This document shows, piece after piece, positions 9,743 to 19,501 of a stretch of 50,431 nt of DNA. The stretch spans positions 3,070 through 53,500 of the forward strand of contig DYOF01000005.1 of the NCBI GenBank assembly GCA_020720665.1. Reading direction: 5' to 3'. The translations under genes and the position numbers were made by a program. The DNA is from Acetofilamentum sp. (GTDB lineage Bacteria; Bacteroidota; Bacteroidia; Bacteroidales; JAADGE01). How positions within the stretch are numbered: the stretch's first letter is position 1; each line of letters begins with the position of its first letter. The notes under the pieces were generated by a model that had not been told where the DNA came from, searched no databases, and saw only the letters and a program-made list of their open reading frames with translations.

Positions 9743-10468
9743 TTATTGTTTATCGTTTCTTCTTCCGCCTGTTTTTTTAGTTTTTACGGGCGGTCTTCTT
9801 TTTGGTTTGGCTTTTGAAAAATCAGGTGAGAGGTCTTGTTTTCCGAATTTTTCGCCTCTGCATATCCAAACTTTAATGCCGATTAAACCAACTTTTGTTA
9901 GGGCGGCGGCACTATGATAGTCAATGTCTGCACGTAGTGTATGTAAAGGAGTTCTACCTTCTTTGTACATTTCGTTTCGAGCCATTTCTGCGCCGTTTAA
10001 TCGTCCGGAAACTAACACTTTAATGCCTTCCGCACCGATTCTCATAGATGATGAAACTGCCATTTTCACTGCTCTTCTGTATGCAATGTTTCCTTCGAGT
10101 TGTTTTGCGATATTTTCAGCAACTATAACAGCATCTAATTCGGGTTTTTTTATTTCAAATATATTTATTTGAATATCTTTTCCCTCGGTTATTTTTCTTA
10201 ACTCTTCTTTTAATTTATCAACTTCTTGTCCGCCTTTACCTATTATAATACCCGGTCTGGAAGTGGTAATCGTTACGGTTATTAATTTTAAGGTTCTTTC
10301 AATAATAATTCTTGAAATACCGGCTTTTGATAAACGAGTTTTTAAATAATCTCTGATTTGGCTGTCTTCTTTAATTTTATCGGCATATTTATCACCCCCG
10401 AACCAATTAGAGTCCCAACCTCTGATTATACCTAACCTATTACTTATCGGATTAATTTTTTGTCCCAT
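9743..10468 (-). CDS. rpsC: 30S ribosomal protein S3
   Basis: Ribosomal protein S3, which with S4 and S5 lines the mRNA entry tunnel. I start it at the ATG at 10468 because [20 protein letters not shown] is the canonical N-terminus; an in-frame upstream codon would add eight non-family residues. That gives 241 residues. The KH domain includes [20 protein letters not shown] with the GxxG loop. The C-terminal domain has [20 protein letters not shown], and a Lys/Pro-rich tail ends the protein. It lies four bases after rplV. Confidence 0.97.
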   Translation of the reverse strand: MGQKINPISNRLGIIRGWDSNWFGGDKYADKIKEDSQIRDYLKTRLSKAGISRIIIERTLKLITVTITTSRPGIIIGKGGQEVDKLKEELRKITEGKDIQINIFEIKKPELDAVIVAENIAKQLEGNIAYRRAVKMAVSSSMRIGAEGIKVLVSGRLNGAEMARNEMYKEGRTPLHTLRADIDYHSAAALTKVGLIGIKVWICRGEKFGKQDLSPDFSKAKPKRRPPVKTKKTGGRRNDKQ

Positions 10469-10472
10469 TCTG

Positions 10473-10871
10473 TTATTTTTCTTTACTGTCAATATATAAT
10501 GTAACGTGATTTGAACGTTTTCTAATCCTATGTGCTCTTCCTTGCGGTGCCGGTCTGTATCTTTTTAACATTCCTGCACCATCTACTCTGACTTCTTTTA
10601 CAAATAATAAATGTTCTTCAGGTTTAGCACCGTTATTTTTATTTTCCCAATTCGCAATAGCCGATTTGAGTAATTTTTCCATTCTACCGGAAGCCTCTTT
10701 CGAATTATATTTTAGAATATCGAGAGCTTTTAATACTTCTTTGCCTCTGATTAATTCAGCCACCATTCTCATTTTTCTGGGAGAAGTTGGACAATTTCTT
10801 AAAATAGCAAAATATTGATTTTTTTTTGCTTCTTTAATTTGTTCGGCTCTTTCTTTTTTTCGTACGCCCAT
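10473..10871 (-). CDS. rplV: 50S ribosomal protein L22
   Basis: Ribosomal protein L22, 132 residues, whose beta-hairpin lines the peptide exit tunnel. It contains [20 protein letters not shown] and, in the hairpin region, [20 protein letters not shown] followed by [12 protein letters not shown]. The first 20 residues are a Lys-rich extension. The gene shares one base with the rpsS stop codon (10871) and is followed after four bases by rpsC. Confidence 0.97.
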   Translation of the reverse strand: MGVRKKERAEQIKEAKKNQYFAILRNCPTSPRKMRMVAELIRGKEVLKALDILKYNSKEASGRMEKLLKSAIANWENKNNGAKPEEHLLFVKEVRVDGAGMLKRYRPAPQGRAHRIRKRSNHVTLYIDSKEK

Positions 10872-11134
10872 TATTTTTTCTTTTTATGTCCTCTGTATGT
10901 TCTTGTCGGAGAAAATTCACCTAACCTGTGTCCGACCATATTTTCTGTAACATAAACGGGTATAAATTTTTTCCCGTTGTGAACTGCAATTGTATTTCCG
11001 ACAAAATCAGGAGAAATCATTGAATTTCTTGACCAAGTTTTAATTACATTTTTTTTTCCGGATTCACCTATTTCGAGTACTCTTTTTTCGAGTTTAATGT
11101 CGATATAGGGTCCTTTTTTAAGAGATCTGCTCAT
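10871..11134 (-). CDS. rpsS: 30S ribosomal protein S19
   Basis: Ribosomal protein S19 of the 30S head, which forms an intersubunit bridge and contacts S13. It has 87 residues. It begins [20 protein letters not shown] and contains [20 protein letters not shown] and [20 protein letters not shown]. It lies six bases after rplB and overlaps rplV by one base. Confidence 0.98.
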   Translation of the reverse strand: MSRSLKKGPYIDIKLEKRVLEIGESGKKNVIKTWSRNSMISPDFVGNTIAVHNGKKFIPVYVTENMVGHRLGEFSPTRTYRGHKKKK

Positions 11135-11140
11135 ATTCTG

Positions 11141-11977
11141 CTATTTCTTACGTTTTTTTGTTTTTCTTCCTTCGACAATATATTTGTCTGAAACTTTTTT
11201 TCCTCTGGTTTTGAAACCTTTAGATAATAGACCTTTGCGTGATCTTGGATGACCTCCTGAAGCTTTTCCTTCTCCACCTCCCATCGGGTGGTCAACAGGG
11301 TTCATAGCAACTCCTCTTGTTCTGGGTCTTCTGCCTAACCATCTGGAACGTCCTGCTTTACCTGATTTTAATAATGCATGGTCAGAATTAGAAACGGTTC
11401 CTATTGTTGCTCGGCATGTTCCTAAGATTTTTCTTATTTCACCTGACGGCAATTTAACTTGTACGTATTTTCCGTCTCTTGAAACTAATTGTGCATATGA
11501 GCCTGCACTTCTGGCAAGTTCTGCACCTTTTCCGGGTTGTAATTCGAGGTTATGAACTACTGTACCTAAAGGAATATCAGATAAAAACAAAGTATTTCCA
11601 ATTTCAGGCGGAACGTTTTTTCCGGAATTAATTGATTCACCTACAGCTAAACCATTTGGAGCAATAATATAACTTTTTTCACCATCTGCATAGAAAAGTA
11701 ATGCAATAAATGCTGTACGATTCGGGTCATATTCAACTGTCTTAACAATTGCGGGAATACCGTCTTTGTTTCTTTTAAAATCAATAAACCGATAAGTTCT
11801 TTTGTGTCCGCCTCCGACATAACGCATGGTCATACGACCTTGATTATTTCGACCTCCTGATTTACTTTTACCTATTGTTAAAGATTTTTCAGGTTTGCTG
11901 AATGTAATCTCTTCAAACGTGTTTACTATTTTTTTTCTCTGTCCGGGTGTAACCGGTTTCATTTTCTTTACTGCCAT
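11141..11977 (-). CDS. rplB: 50S ribosomal protein L2
   Basis: Ribosomal protein L2, 278 residues, a primary 23S rRNA-binding protein needed for subunit association and the peptidyl transferase centre. The N-terminal OB-like domain includes [20 protein letters not shown]. The C-terminal SH3-like domain has the signature [20 protein letters not shown], including the conserved His of the [10 protein letters not shown] loop. It lies between rplW and rpsS. Confidence 0.98.
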   Translation of the reverse strand: MAVKKMKPVTPGQRKKIVNTFEEITFSKPEKSLTIGKSKSGGRNNQGRMTMRYVGGGHKRTYRFIDFKRNKDGIPAIVKTVEYDPNRTAFIALLFYADGEKSYIIAPNGLAVGESINSGKNVPPEIGNTLFLSDIPLGTVVHNLELQPGKGAELARSAGSYAQLVSRDGKYVQVKLPSGEIRKILGTCRATIGTVSNSDHALLKSGKAGRSRWLGRRPRTRGVAMNPVDHPMGGGEGKASGGHPRSRKGLLSKGFKTRGKKVSDKYIVEGRKTKKRKK

Positions 11978-11983
11978 AGCTTT

Positions 11984-12274
11984 TTATATATTGCTGTAAA
12001 AATCTATTGTATCGCCGTCAATTAATGTTACTATTGCTTTTTTAAACGATTTAGTTTTTCCTTTAATCATACCGGCTTTGGTATGACGATTTCTTCTGGT
12101 TCCTCCGTAAATCATTGTATTAACGCTTTCAACCGTAACATTATAAAGTTTTTCAACAGCTTTTTTTATCTCAACTTTATTTGTCGTTTTATCAACAATA
12201 AAACCGTACTGATTAAGTTTGTCTGCTTTTCCAGTCATTTTTTCGGTTATTATCGGTTCAATTAGGATATTCAT
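11984..12274 (-). CDS. rplW: 50S ribosomal protein L23
   Basis: Ribosomal protein L23, 96 residues, which forms the docking site at the tunnel exit for trigger factor and SRP. It has the expected N-terminus with IIEPIITEKMTGK-like content and the segment VDKTTNKVEIKKAVEKLYNV, then GGTRRNRHTKAGMIKGKTKS. It lies seven bases before rplB. The 70-base gap to rplD is longer than most gaps in the cluster and I see nothing definite in it. Trigger factor itself is encoded at 21431-22795. Confidence 0.97.
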   Translation of the reverse strand: MNILIEPIITEKMTGKADKLNQYGFIVDKTTNKVEIKKAVEKLYNVTVESVNTMIYGGTRRNRHTKAGMIKGKTKSFKKAIVTLIDGDTIDFYSNI

Positions 12275-12344
12275 CTGTTTTGATTTAATTCTTATTTGTC
12301 AGTTGATTTTTATCTTTTTAATCAAAAAATCAATTTGTTGATTT

Positions 12345-12980
12345 TTATTTACTTAGGTTGAAATTTTGATTTATTTTTTCAACTGAACTTTCTGTTAAAA
12401 CTATAGTTTGACTGTTTAACACATCATAAGTTGTTAATTCTGATATTGTTAACACTTTAGACTGCTTTAAATTTCGAGCTGACAAATATATATTTTTATT
12501 TTCATTTGATAAAACTAAAATTGATTTTTTATCATTTATTTTTAAATTATTTTTTAAATCGATATACAATTTTGTTTTAGGTTCTTGAAAATCAAAATCT
12601 TCCACAACTATAATTTTATTTTCTTTTGCTTTATAAGAAAGTGCTGAATTTTTAGCTAACTGTTTTACTTTCTTATTTAATTTAAATCCGTAATTTCTGG
12701 GGCGAGGACCAAAAACTCTACCGCCTCCGACAAAAACCGGGCTTTTTATACTACCTGCACGAGCAGTTCCTGTACCTTTTTGTTTTTTAACTTTTTTGGT
12801 ACTTGCATTTATTTCACCTTTCTCTTTTGCTTTATGAGTTCCTTGTCTTTTATTTGCAAGGTATTGTTTTACATCAAGGTAAATAACGTGATCATTTGGT
12901 TCAAGAGCAAATATTTCATCTGCTAATGTTACTTTTTTGCCGGTATCTTTTCCGGTAATATTAAATACACTCAGTTCCAT
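12345..12980 (-). CDS. rplD: 50S ribosomal protein L4
   Basis: Ribosomal protein L4, 211 residues, whose extended loop reaches the exit tunnel opposite L22. The loop signature is visible as [20 protein letters not shown] followed by [19 protein letters not shown] (about 67-106). The C-terminal half is more divergent and Asn/Lys-rich, reflecting the AT-rich genome. In some bacteria L4 represses its own operon; no leader structure was recognised. Its start overlaps the rplC stop by one base. Confidence 0.97.
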   Translation of the reverse strand: MELSVFNITGKDTGKKVTLADEIFALEPNDHVIYLDVKQYLANKRQGTHKAKEKGEINASTKKVKKQKGTGTARAGSIKSPVFVGGGRVFGPRPRNYGFKLNKKVKQLAKNSALSYKAKENKIIVVEDFDFQEPKTKLYIDLKNNLKINDKKSILVLSNENKNIYLSARNLKQSKVLTISELTTYDVLNSQTIVLTESSVEKINQNFNLSK

Positions 12981-13600
12981 TACTTCTCAATTAATATGTA
13001 TGAACCTTTTGAACCCGGGACGGATCCTTTAACTACAACAAGGTTATTCTCAGGAATAACTTTTATAACTCTCAGGTTTTGAATTTTAACTCGATTTCCG
13101 CCTGTTCTTCCTGCCATCCTCATTCCTTTAAAAACTCGTGAAGGATATGAAGAAGCCCCTAAAGAGCCGGGAGCTCTTAATCTATTGTGCTGCCCGTGCG
13201 TACTGTCGCCGACACCTCTGAAGTTATGTCTTTTTACAACTCCTTGGAAGCCTTTTCCTTTTGAATTGCCGATAACATCGACCCATTCATTTTCTTCGAA
13301 CATTTCGGCAGTGAGAACTTCTCCTAATTTGTATTCTTTGTTGTCATACAAAGAAAATTCGACGAGTTTTCGTTTAGGAGTTGTATCGGCATTTTTGAAA
13401 TGTCCTAATTCAGCTTTATTAGCTTTTTTTTCTTTTTTGTCGTCGAAGGCAATTTGAACTGCCTCATAACCGTCGTTTTCGACTGTTTTAACCTGTGTAA
13501 CAACACAAGGTCCGACTTCTAAAACAGTGCATGGAATACTATTTCCCTCGGCACTGAAGACGGATGTCATTCCGACTTTTTTTCCTATTAATCCGGCCAT
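12980..13600 (-). CDS. rplC: 50S ribosomal protein L3
   Basis: Ribosomal protein L3, 206 residues, an early-assembly protein that reaches toward the peptidyl transferase centre. It begins [20 protein letters not shown] and contains the extension signature [19 protein letters not shown], then [20 protein letters not shown] (about 125-160), typical of bacterial L3. It lies 25 bases after rpsJ and overlaps rplD by one base. Confidence 0.98.
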   Translation of the reverse strand: MAGLIGKKVGMTSVFSAEGNSIPCTVLEVGPCVVTQVKTVENDGYEAVQIAFDDKKEKKANKAELGHFKNADTTPKRKLVEFSLYDNKEYKLGEVLTAEMFEENEWVDVIGNSKGKGFQGVVKRHNFRGVGDSTHGQHNRLRAPGSLGASSYPSRVFKGMRMAGRTGGNRVKIQNLRVIKVIPENNLVVVKGSVPGSKGSYILIEK

Positions 13601-13625
13601 TGTTTAAATTTTTACCAGTAAATAA

Positions 13626-13931
13626 TCACACTTTAATTTCAACATCTACCCCGCTGGGTAATTCTAATTTCATTAAAGCATCAACGGTTTTTGGAGTTGA
13701 ACTGTAAATATCGATTAATCTTTTGAAAGCTGAAAGTTGAAATTGCTCTCTCGACTTTTTATTAACAAAAGTTGACCTTAATACAGTAAAGACTCTTTTT
13801 TTTGTGGGTAACGGGATAGGACCGCTGACAACTGCACCGGTTGCTTTAACTGTTTTTACGATTTTCTCGGCAGAATTATCGACCAAATTGTAATCGTATG
13901 ATTTTAATTTTATTCTAATTTTTTGTGCCAT
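13626..13931 (-). CDS. rpsJ: 30S ribosomal protein S10
   Basis: Ribosomal protein S10, 101 residues, part of the 30S head; it also serves as the NusE antitermination factor. It begins [20 protein letters not shown] and contains [20 protein letters not shown] and LKLPSG-like C-terminal sequence ([13 protein letters not shown]). Here it follows fusA after 22 bases, joining the str and S10 operons. A tuf gene is not present between them. Confidence 0.98.
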   Translation of the reverse strand: MAQKIRIKLKSYDYNLVDNSAEKIVKTVKATGAVVSGPIPLPTKKRVFTVLRSTFVNKKSREQFQLSAFKRLIDIYSSTPKTVDALMKLELPSGVDVEIKV

Positions 13932-13953
13932 CTATTAAAAGCATTAATTATAT

Positions 13954-16068
13954 TTATACAAATATTTTTCCTGTTAATCTGTTAATTATATTTTCTGAAA
14001 TTCTTTTTTCGACTTCTCCGTAGTGAGAAAACTCCATTGTTGAAGAGGCTCTTCCCGAACTCAAAGTTCTTAGTATTGTAACATAACCGAACATTTCTGA
14101 AAGCGGTGAAGATGCTTTTATTATCTGAAGATGAGCTCTTTCTGATGTACCTTTTATTTTTGCTCTTCTTTTATTCAAATCAGAAACGATATCTCCCATA
14201 TATTCGGCAGGTGTTACAAGCTCAACATCCATAAACGGTTCTAACAAAATAGGTTCTGCTTTAATTGCTGCATTTCTGAATGCTTGTTTAGCAACTATCT
14301 CAAATGCTGTTTCGTCTGAAAATTCTTCACTATATGATCCGCCGATAAGTTCAATTTTCAAATTATCTAACGGATAACCTGTTAAAGGACCGTTATTCAT
14401 TACTTCTTTGAAAGATTTTTCAATGAACGGAATAAACTTTTTTGGAATAATCGAATCATTGGTTCGATTGATAAAAATGTAATTTTCTTCACCACTTGTG
14501 TTAAGCGGAGAAAGGATAACTTTAATTTCGGCAAATTTCCCTTTACCGCCGCTTTCTTTACTAAAAATTTCTGTATGCTCTACAGAAATCGTGAGTGCTT
14601 CTTTATATGAAACTTGTGGTTTCCCTTGGTTACACTTTACATTAAATTCTCTGTCTAAACGGTCGATTAATATTTCTAAATGAAGTTCACCCATCCCTGA
14701 AATAATTCTTTGACCGGTATTCATATCCGTTTTAACTTGGAAGGTTGGATCTTCTTCAGCCAATATCTGTAAGGAATTTGTTAGCTTATCAATATCTTTT
14801 TGTGTTTTGGGTTCAATAACTACTCCGATAACCGGTTCAGGAAATTTAATATTTTCTAATATGACTTGTTTGTGTTCTGAAGTGAGTGTATCACCGGTTT
14901 GAATATCTTTAAAACCGACAACGGCACAGATATCTCCGGCAAATACTTCTTCCTTCTGTATTTGTTTATTGGCATGCATTTGATAAATATTAGCCAATCT
15001 TACTCTTGAATTTGTACGAGGATTAAAAACTGTACTTTTTTCTTTAATTGTACCGGAATAGATTCTTAGATAAGCTAACTTTCCTGTAAACTTATCAGCA
15101 GTAATTTTAAATACTAATGCCGATAAGGGTTCATCTTTATCCGCTTTTCGTTCAACGTGGTCATCATTTTGCGGATTTACGCCTACAACGGGTGGTATGT
15201 CAACAGGGCTCGGCAAATAGTCAATCACAGCATCCAACAGCATTTGAATTCCTTTATTTTTGAAAGCCGAACCGCAAAATACCGGTATTATTTCTCTTTT
15301 TAATACTAATTTTCGTGCAACTTCTTTAAACTCTGAAACTGTTATTGATTCTCTGTTTTCAAAAAAACGCTCCATGATAATTTCATCATGCTCTATAACG
15401 CTTTCAATTAATTTCTCTCTCCATTCTTCAACCGATTCTTTCAAATCTTCAGGTATATCACTAACAGCATATTTTGTTCCGAAGAAATCATCGTTATTTA
15501 ACCAAGAATAAACTTTTCTCTCAATTAAATCTATAACTCCTGAGAAATTATCTTCATTGCCGACAGGTATTTGGAAAGGAACGGCATTTCCTGCTAATTT
15601 TTCTTTTATTTGCTCTACAACGCTATAAAAGTCTGCTCCTAAACGATCCATTTTATTAACGAAAGCGATTCTCGGAACTTTATATTTATCTGCTTGCCTC
15701 CAAACCGTTTCGGATTGCGGTTCAACACCTCCTACGGCACAGAAAACAGCAACGACACCGTCTAATACACGCAAGGAACGTTCGACTTCAACAGTAAAAT
15801 CGACATGTCCGGGAGTATCGATAATATTAATTTTATACTTTTGGTCGTTAACATTCCAGAATGTAGTTGTTGCAGCAGATGTAATGGTTATACCGCGTTC
15901 CTGCTCTTGCGCCATCCAATCCATGGTAGCTAAGCCGTCATGTACCTCACCGATTTTATAATTCACGCCGGTATAAAACAGTATCCTTTCGGTGGTTGTT
16001 GTTTTACCGGCATCAATGTGAGCCATGATACCAATGTTACGTGTATATTTTAAACTATCTGTTGCCAT
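13954..16068 (-). CDS. fusA: Elongation factor G
   Basis: Elongation factor G, the GTPase that drives translocation and ribosome recycling. It has 704 residues, the usual length. G-domain motifs are all present: [20 protein letters not shown] (P loop), [11 protein letters not shown] (switch I), DTPGHVDF (G3) and NKMD (G4). Domain IV/V segments include [20 protein letters not shown]. It lies 15 bases after rpsG in the str operon. Translation start [20 protein letters not shown] is the natural one. Confidence 0.98.
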   Translation of the reverse strand: MATDSLKYTRNIGIMAHIDAGKTTTTERILFYTGVNYKIGEVHDGLATMDWMAQEQERGITITSAATTTFWNVNDQKYKINIIDTPGHVDFTVEVERSLRVLDGVVAVFCAVGGVEPQSETVWRQADKYKVPRIAFVNKMDRLGADFYSVVEQIKEKLAGNAVPFQIPVGNEDNFSGVIDLIERKVYSWLNNDDFFGTKYAVSDIPEDLKESVEEWREKLIESVIEHDEIIMERFFENRESITVSEFKEVARKLVLKREIIPVFCGSAFKNKGIQMLLDAVIDYLPSPVDIPPVVGVNPQNDDHVERKADKDEPLSALVFKITADKFTGKLAYLRIYSGTIKEKSTVFNPRTNSRVRLANIYQMHANKQIQKEEVFAGDICAVVGFKDIQTGDTLTSEHKQVILENIKFPEPVIGVVIEPKTQKDIDKLTNSLQILAEEDPTFQVKTDMNTGQRIISGMGELHLEILIDRLDREFNVKCNQGKPQVSYKEALTISVEHTEIFSKESGGKGKFAEIKVILSPLNTSGEENYIFINRTNDSIIPKKFIPFIEKSFKEVMNNGPLTGYPLDNLKIELIGGSYSEEFSDETAFEIVAKQAFRNAAIKAEPILLEPFMDVELVTPAEYMGDIVSDLNKRRAKIKGTSERAHLQIIKASSPLSEMFGYVTILRTLSSGRASSTMEFSHYGEVEKRISENIINRLTGKIFV

Positions 16069-16083
16069 TAAAACGACTAATTC

Positions 16084-16560
16084 TTAGAATCTGAAATGTG
16101 CAAATGCTTTATTAGCTTCGGCCATTCTGTGTGTTTCTTCTTTTCTTTTATAAGCTCCGCCTTCACCTTTGAATGCATCCATAATTTCAGAAGCTAATTT
16201 TTCTGCCATTGATTTTCCTCTTCTGGCACGAGCATATTTAATCATGTTTTTCATACTGATAGACATTTTTCTGCCCGGATTTATTTCTGTAGGAACTTGG
16301 AATGTTGCTCCTCCGACTCTTCGGCTTTTTACCTCAACTTGCGGAGTTACATTTTCAATTGCTTTTTTCCAAACTTCTAAAGATGTAGCTTCTGTATCCT
16401 TTGTTCTTTGTTCAACAATATTAAGCGCATTATAAAAAATATTATAAGAAATATTTTTTTTGCCGTTTAACATTAAGTTATTGACAAATTGAGTGACCAT
16501 TTTGTCATTATATTTCGGATCAGCTTGGATTCCGAAGTTTCTTTTCTTTTGATTTCTCAT
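16084..16560 (-). CDS. rpsG: 30S ribosomal protein S7
   Basis: Ribosomal protein S7, 158 residues, which nucleates assembly of the 30S head and touches the E-site tRNA. It carries the signature [20 protein letters not shown] near the N-terminus and the segment [20 protein letters not shown]. It ends [16 protein letters not shown], the usual C-terminus. It lies 23 bases after rpsL and precedes fusA. Confidence 0.98.
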   Translation of the reverse strand: MRNQKKRNFGIQADPKYNDKMVTQFVNNLMLNGKKNISYNIFYNALNIVEQRTKDTEATSLEVWKKAIENVTPQVEVKSRRVGGATFQVPTEINPGRKMSISMKNMIKYARARRGKSMAEKLASEIMDAFKGEGGAYKRKEETHRMAEANKAFAHFRF

Positions 16561-16583
16561 ATCTTATATATAAGTATATATGA

Positions 16584-16958
16584 TTATTTTTTCTTTCTTT
16601 TGGTTCCGTATTTTGAACGTCTTTGAGTTCGTCCATCAACACCTTGTGTGTCGAGAGTTCCTCTGACGATATGATATCGAACACCCGGCAAATCTTTAAC
16701 TCTGCCGCCTCTTACTAATACAATAGAGTGTTCTTGAAGATTATGACCTTCTCCGGGTATATAGGCGTTTACCTCTTTACCGTTTGTCAATCTTACTCTG
16801 GCAACTTTTCTCATTGCAGAGTTTGGTTTTTTGGGAGTTGTTGTATAAACTCTTACACAAACACCTCTTTTTTGCGGGCTTGCATTTAAAGCAGGAGATT
16901 TGCTTTTACTTTCTATACGTTTTCTTCCTTTTCTTATTAACTGTTGAATTGTAGGCAT
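16584..16958 (-). CDS. rpsL: 30S ribosomal protein S12
   Basis: Ribosomal protein S12, 124 residues, which monitors codon-anticodon pairing in the A site. It begins [20 protein letters not shown] and contains [20 protein letters not shown] and the second loop [20 protein letters not shown]. The lysines in TTTPKKPNS and [11 protein letters not shown], where streptomycin resistance changes usually fall, look like the common susceptible form. It is the first gene of the 32-gene block, with a promoter just upstream. Confidence 0.98.
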   Translation of the reverse strand: MPTIQQLIRKGRKRIESKSKSPALNASPQKRGVCVRVYTTTPKKPNSAMRKVARVRLTNGKEVNAYIPGEGHNLQEHSIVLVRGGRVKDLPGVRYHIVRGTLDTQGVDGRTQRRSKYGTKRKKK

Positions 16959-16984
16959 TTCAATAAATTTTTTAATTCGGGCTG

Positions 16985-17013
16985 CAAAGATAGGATATTT
17001 TTTTTTTAATGCA
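16985..17013 (-). promoter_or_regulatory. Promoter of the str-S10-spc-alpha block
   Basis: On the minus strand, TATCTTTG at 16992-16985 matches the Bacteroidota -7 element TAnnTTTG. TTG at 17013-17011 lies 18 bases upstream, as expected for the -33 element. Transcription would start near 16980, about 20 bases before the rpsL ATG. A poly-A/T stretch separates the two boxes. Confidence 0.75.
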
Positions 17014-17385
17014 ATGTTTTTTTGGTTTTAATTTAAAAACTGTGTAAAAATTTTCTTTAATCCGTCTGTCAGAGTGAGAACGGTGAAATATTTTAATAAT
17101 TTCAGGTATTTTAAATCCTTATTATCAATCAATTACGATAATATTTACAACTAACACCACTTTTCTTGGTTTTTTGGACTAGGTTCATTTATGGAAAAAA
17201 ATATATTCGGTTATCTATTAATTATAAATCTTCTTAAACTTATTCGTATGAAACACCCTTGTATAATTATTTTTCACTCAGAAGGCGTTCCTATATTAAG
17301 AAAGCGGGGTGCAACTCGGAGTCTCACTCACGCGGATACTAAATTCAACACTCAGATTATTAATTAATTATAATTTTTGTTACCC
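17014..17385. other. Intergenic region with a GC-richer patch
   Basis: Spacer between the rpsL promoter and the vWA gene. It is mostly AT-rich, but about 17270-17345 is clearly richer in G and C than the flanks and looks like the relic of an intergenic repeat. A motif at 17068-17083 recurs at 36643-36658. A 58-codon ORF starting ATG at 17191 crosses the GC-richer patch, but its translation looks like noise and I do not call it a gene. I recognise no promoter of the TAnnTTTG type well placed for the vWA gene. Confidence 0.5.
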
Positions 17386-19290
17386 ATGAAAACTTTTATC
17401 TTATTTTTTTTAGCGTTTATTATCTCAACTCATTTTACGTTTGGGCAAACGACTATTTCCGGTACAGTAACGGATGAAAAAGCAAATCCTTTACCGGGCG
17501 TTTCAGTTTTGGCAAAAGGAACTAAAATTAGTACAATGACCGATCATAACGGAAAATATTCAATAAGCGTAACGGCTTATGTCAATTCATTGGTTTTTTC
17601 TTATATCGGAATGGAAACCATTGAAAAAGAAATTACCGGAAATATTATGAATATTACAATGACGGCTACAGAGGCTGAATTAGATGAAGTAGTTGTCAGT
17701 TCCATCAGTATCAAAAGAGATAAAAGAACTTTAGCTTATTCAACACGATCCGATTACTCTCGAAAATCGGCTTATGCCCCTAAAGGTGAAAGTGCATATA
17801 AACCCGTATCGTCAGAACATTCAGATGGCATAACTACCTTTGATACAGACGTTTCCGGAGGAGTTGAAGACGGTGAGAACTCAAAAGTAAAAAGCGGATT
17901 ACTGACAGCCGGAGAATTAAACGATTACGGAAAATGGGAACTTTGGAAAGATATTTCTTCAAATGAGCTTAAAACATATAAATCTGCATGGCAAATGCAG
18001 CCTATAGAAAGATATTGTGTCCAACTGACAAATTATTCTGACCGTCCCGTTGTGAATGCAGATGTTTATCTTCAAACAGTAAAAGGCGATACATTATGGA
18101 AAGCAAAAACGGATAACACAGGAAAAGCGGAATTATGGTTGAATATTTTTGACAGCGTATATTCTGAAAACGATTTAATTATAAACATTGCTAAAAATAA
18201 TCATAATTACAAACTGAATAAACCTGAAAAATTCCATAATGGTATTAATTTCATGAATATTCCGGTAAATTGCAATGTTCCTGAAAAGGCTGATATTGCT
18301 TTTGTTGTTGACGCAACCGGCTCAATGGGTGATGAAATTGCCTATTTGAAAGCAGAATTAGAAGATGTGCTCAACAAAATTAAAAAACAACATAAAGATA
18401 TACAGGTAAATACATCGAGTGTTTTTTACAGAGATCACGGAGATTCGTATTTAGTAAAAAAATCTGACTTTTCAACAGACATAAAAACAAGCATTAATTT
18501 TATCAATGAACAAAGTGCCGGCGGCGGGGGCGATTTTCCTGAAGCAGTTGATGCCGGTTTAAATACTGCAATTAATGAATTAAGTTGGAGTGATGACGCA
18601 TTGGCAAAAGTAATTTTTTTAATTTTGGATGCACCTCCTCATGCTGATAGAGAAAGCATTAAAAATATGCAAAAATTAACTGAAAAAGCAGCTGAGAAAG
18701 GAATTCGAATTGTACCCGTAACTGCCAGCGGAATTGACAAAAGTACTGAATATTTGATGCGTTCAATTGCCCTTGCAACAAACGGAACTTATGTTTTTTT
18801 GACCGATGACAGCGGTATAGGAAATGCACATATTAAACCGACAACCGATGAATATCAAGTTGAATTTTTAAACGATGTGTTTATCAGACTGATTAAGCAA
18901 TATTTAACAATACCCGATTGCGGAGAAGAAATTGTTTATGACAACAATGAAATTCAAGATACATCATACATTGTTGATAATTCTGTTATAAAAGACAGCA
19001 TTTCAGGAGATACAAGCAATTTAACCGATATTCAAGTGATTAAAGAACCGGGTAAAGTAAAATATTATCCCAATCCTACGGTTGATGTTCTAAATATTGA
19101 AATAAGCGGGGAAATGGAAGAAATGTTTTTAGCCGATGTTTCGGGAAAAATTTTACAGAGATTTGACATTAAAAATCAAAATAATTTCAGAATAAACATC
19201 GGCCGGTATCCGGCAGGAATTTATTTTATTCAATACCAAAACGGCGAACGATGGCAAACCGGCAAAGTTATATTAACAAACAATATATGA
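17386..19290 (+). CDS. Secreted vWA-domain protein with T9SS sorting signal
   Basis: Predicted cell-surface or secreted protein of 634 residues. I start at the ATG at 17386; an in-frame TTG three codons earlier is less likely. A signal peptide (about 1-20, ending FTFGQ) leads into a CarboxypepD_reg-like beta domain (about 24-95), then a DEVVVS segment like the region before the plug of TonB-dependent receptors. A von Willebrand A domain starts near residue 300 with the MIDAS motif DATGS. The C-terminus (about 555-634), with YYPNPTVDVLNIE and PAGIYFIQYQNG, is a type A sorting domain for the type IX secretion system. It stands alone, convergent with clpX. The ligand is unknown. Confidence 0.85.
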   Translation: MKTFILFFLAFIISTHFTFGQTTISGTVTDEKANPLPGVSVLAKGTKISTMTDHNGKYSISVTAYVNSLVFSYIGMETIEKEITGNIMNITMTATEAELDEVVVSSISIKRDKRTLAYSTRSDYSRKSAYAPKGESAYKPVSSEHSDGITTFDTDVSGGVEDGENSKVKSGLLTAGELNDYGKWELWKDISSNELKTYKSAWQMQPIERYCVQLTNYSDRPVVNADVYLQTVKGDTLWKAKTDNTGKAELWLNIFDSVYSENDLIINIAKNNHNYKLNKPEKFHNGINFMNIPVNCNVPEKADIAFVVDATGSMGDEIAYLKAELEDVLNKIKKQHKDIQVNTSSVFYRDHGDSYLVKKSDFSTDIKTSINFINEQSAGGGGDFPEAVDAGLNTAINELSWSDDALAKVIFLILDAPPHADRESIKNMQKLTEKAAEKGIRIVPVTASGIDKSTEYLMRSIALATNGTYVFLTDDSGIGNAHIKPTTDEYQVEFLNDVFIRLIKQYLTIPDCGEEIVYDNNEIQDTSYIVDNSVIKDSISGDTSNLTDIQVIKEPGKVKYYPNPTVDVLNIEISGEMEEMFLADVSGKILQRFDIKNQNNFRINIGRYPAGIYFIQYQNGERWQTGKVILTNNI

Positions 19291-19320
19291 ACTCCGTTTA
19301 TAATTTTTAATATTTAAGTC

Positions 19321-19431
19321 AAGCATAAAAGATTGGAAACCTTTATTAAAGCCTGACAAGTAAAAGCTTCTGTTAGTTGCCCGGCGGATATTATAACCGG
19401 CTAAAATAAGGATTGAAAATTACTTATGCTT
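19321..19431. repeat. Imperfect palindromic element
   Basis: Element of 111 bp bounded by AAGCATAA (19321-19328) and its exact reverse complement TTATGCTT (19424-19431). The arms continue imperfectly for about 33 bases: CCTTTATT (19040s+300, i.e. 19340-19347) faces AATAAGG (19405-19411), and GCC faces GGC. It lies between the convergent vWA and clpX genes. It could be a MITE-like remnant or a structured transcript end. There is no T-run typical of a terminator. Confidence 0.4.
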
Positions 19432-19501
19432 TGCGTATAACTCGTCGGGCGAATTGTTAAAATGACACATGAATGTTTTAATACATATTAGAAAAATTGT
19501 A

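Noticed and set aside
12275-12344. Possible regulatory leader between rplD and rplW
   Set aside because: Short AT-rich inverted matches exist, but none is stable or followed by a T run, and random AT-rich DNA gives similar ones.
17191-17367. 58-codon ORF starting ATG at 17191
   Set aside because: It crosses a repeat-like GC-richer patch, has no recognisable protein pattern, and lacks a promoter or conserved start context.
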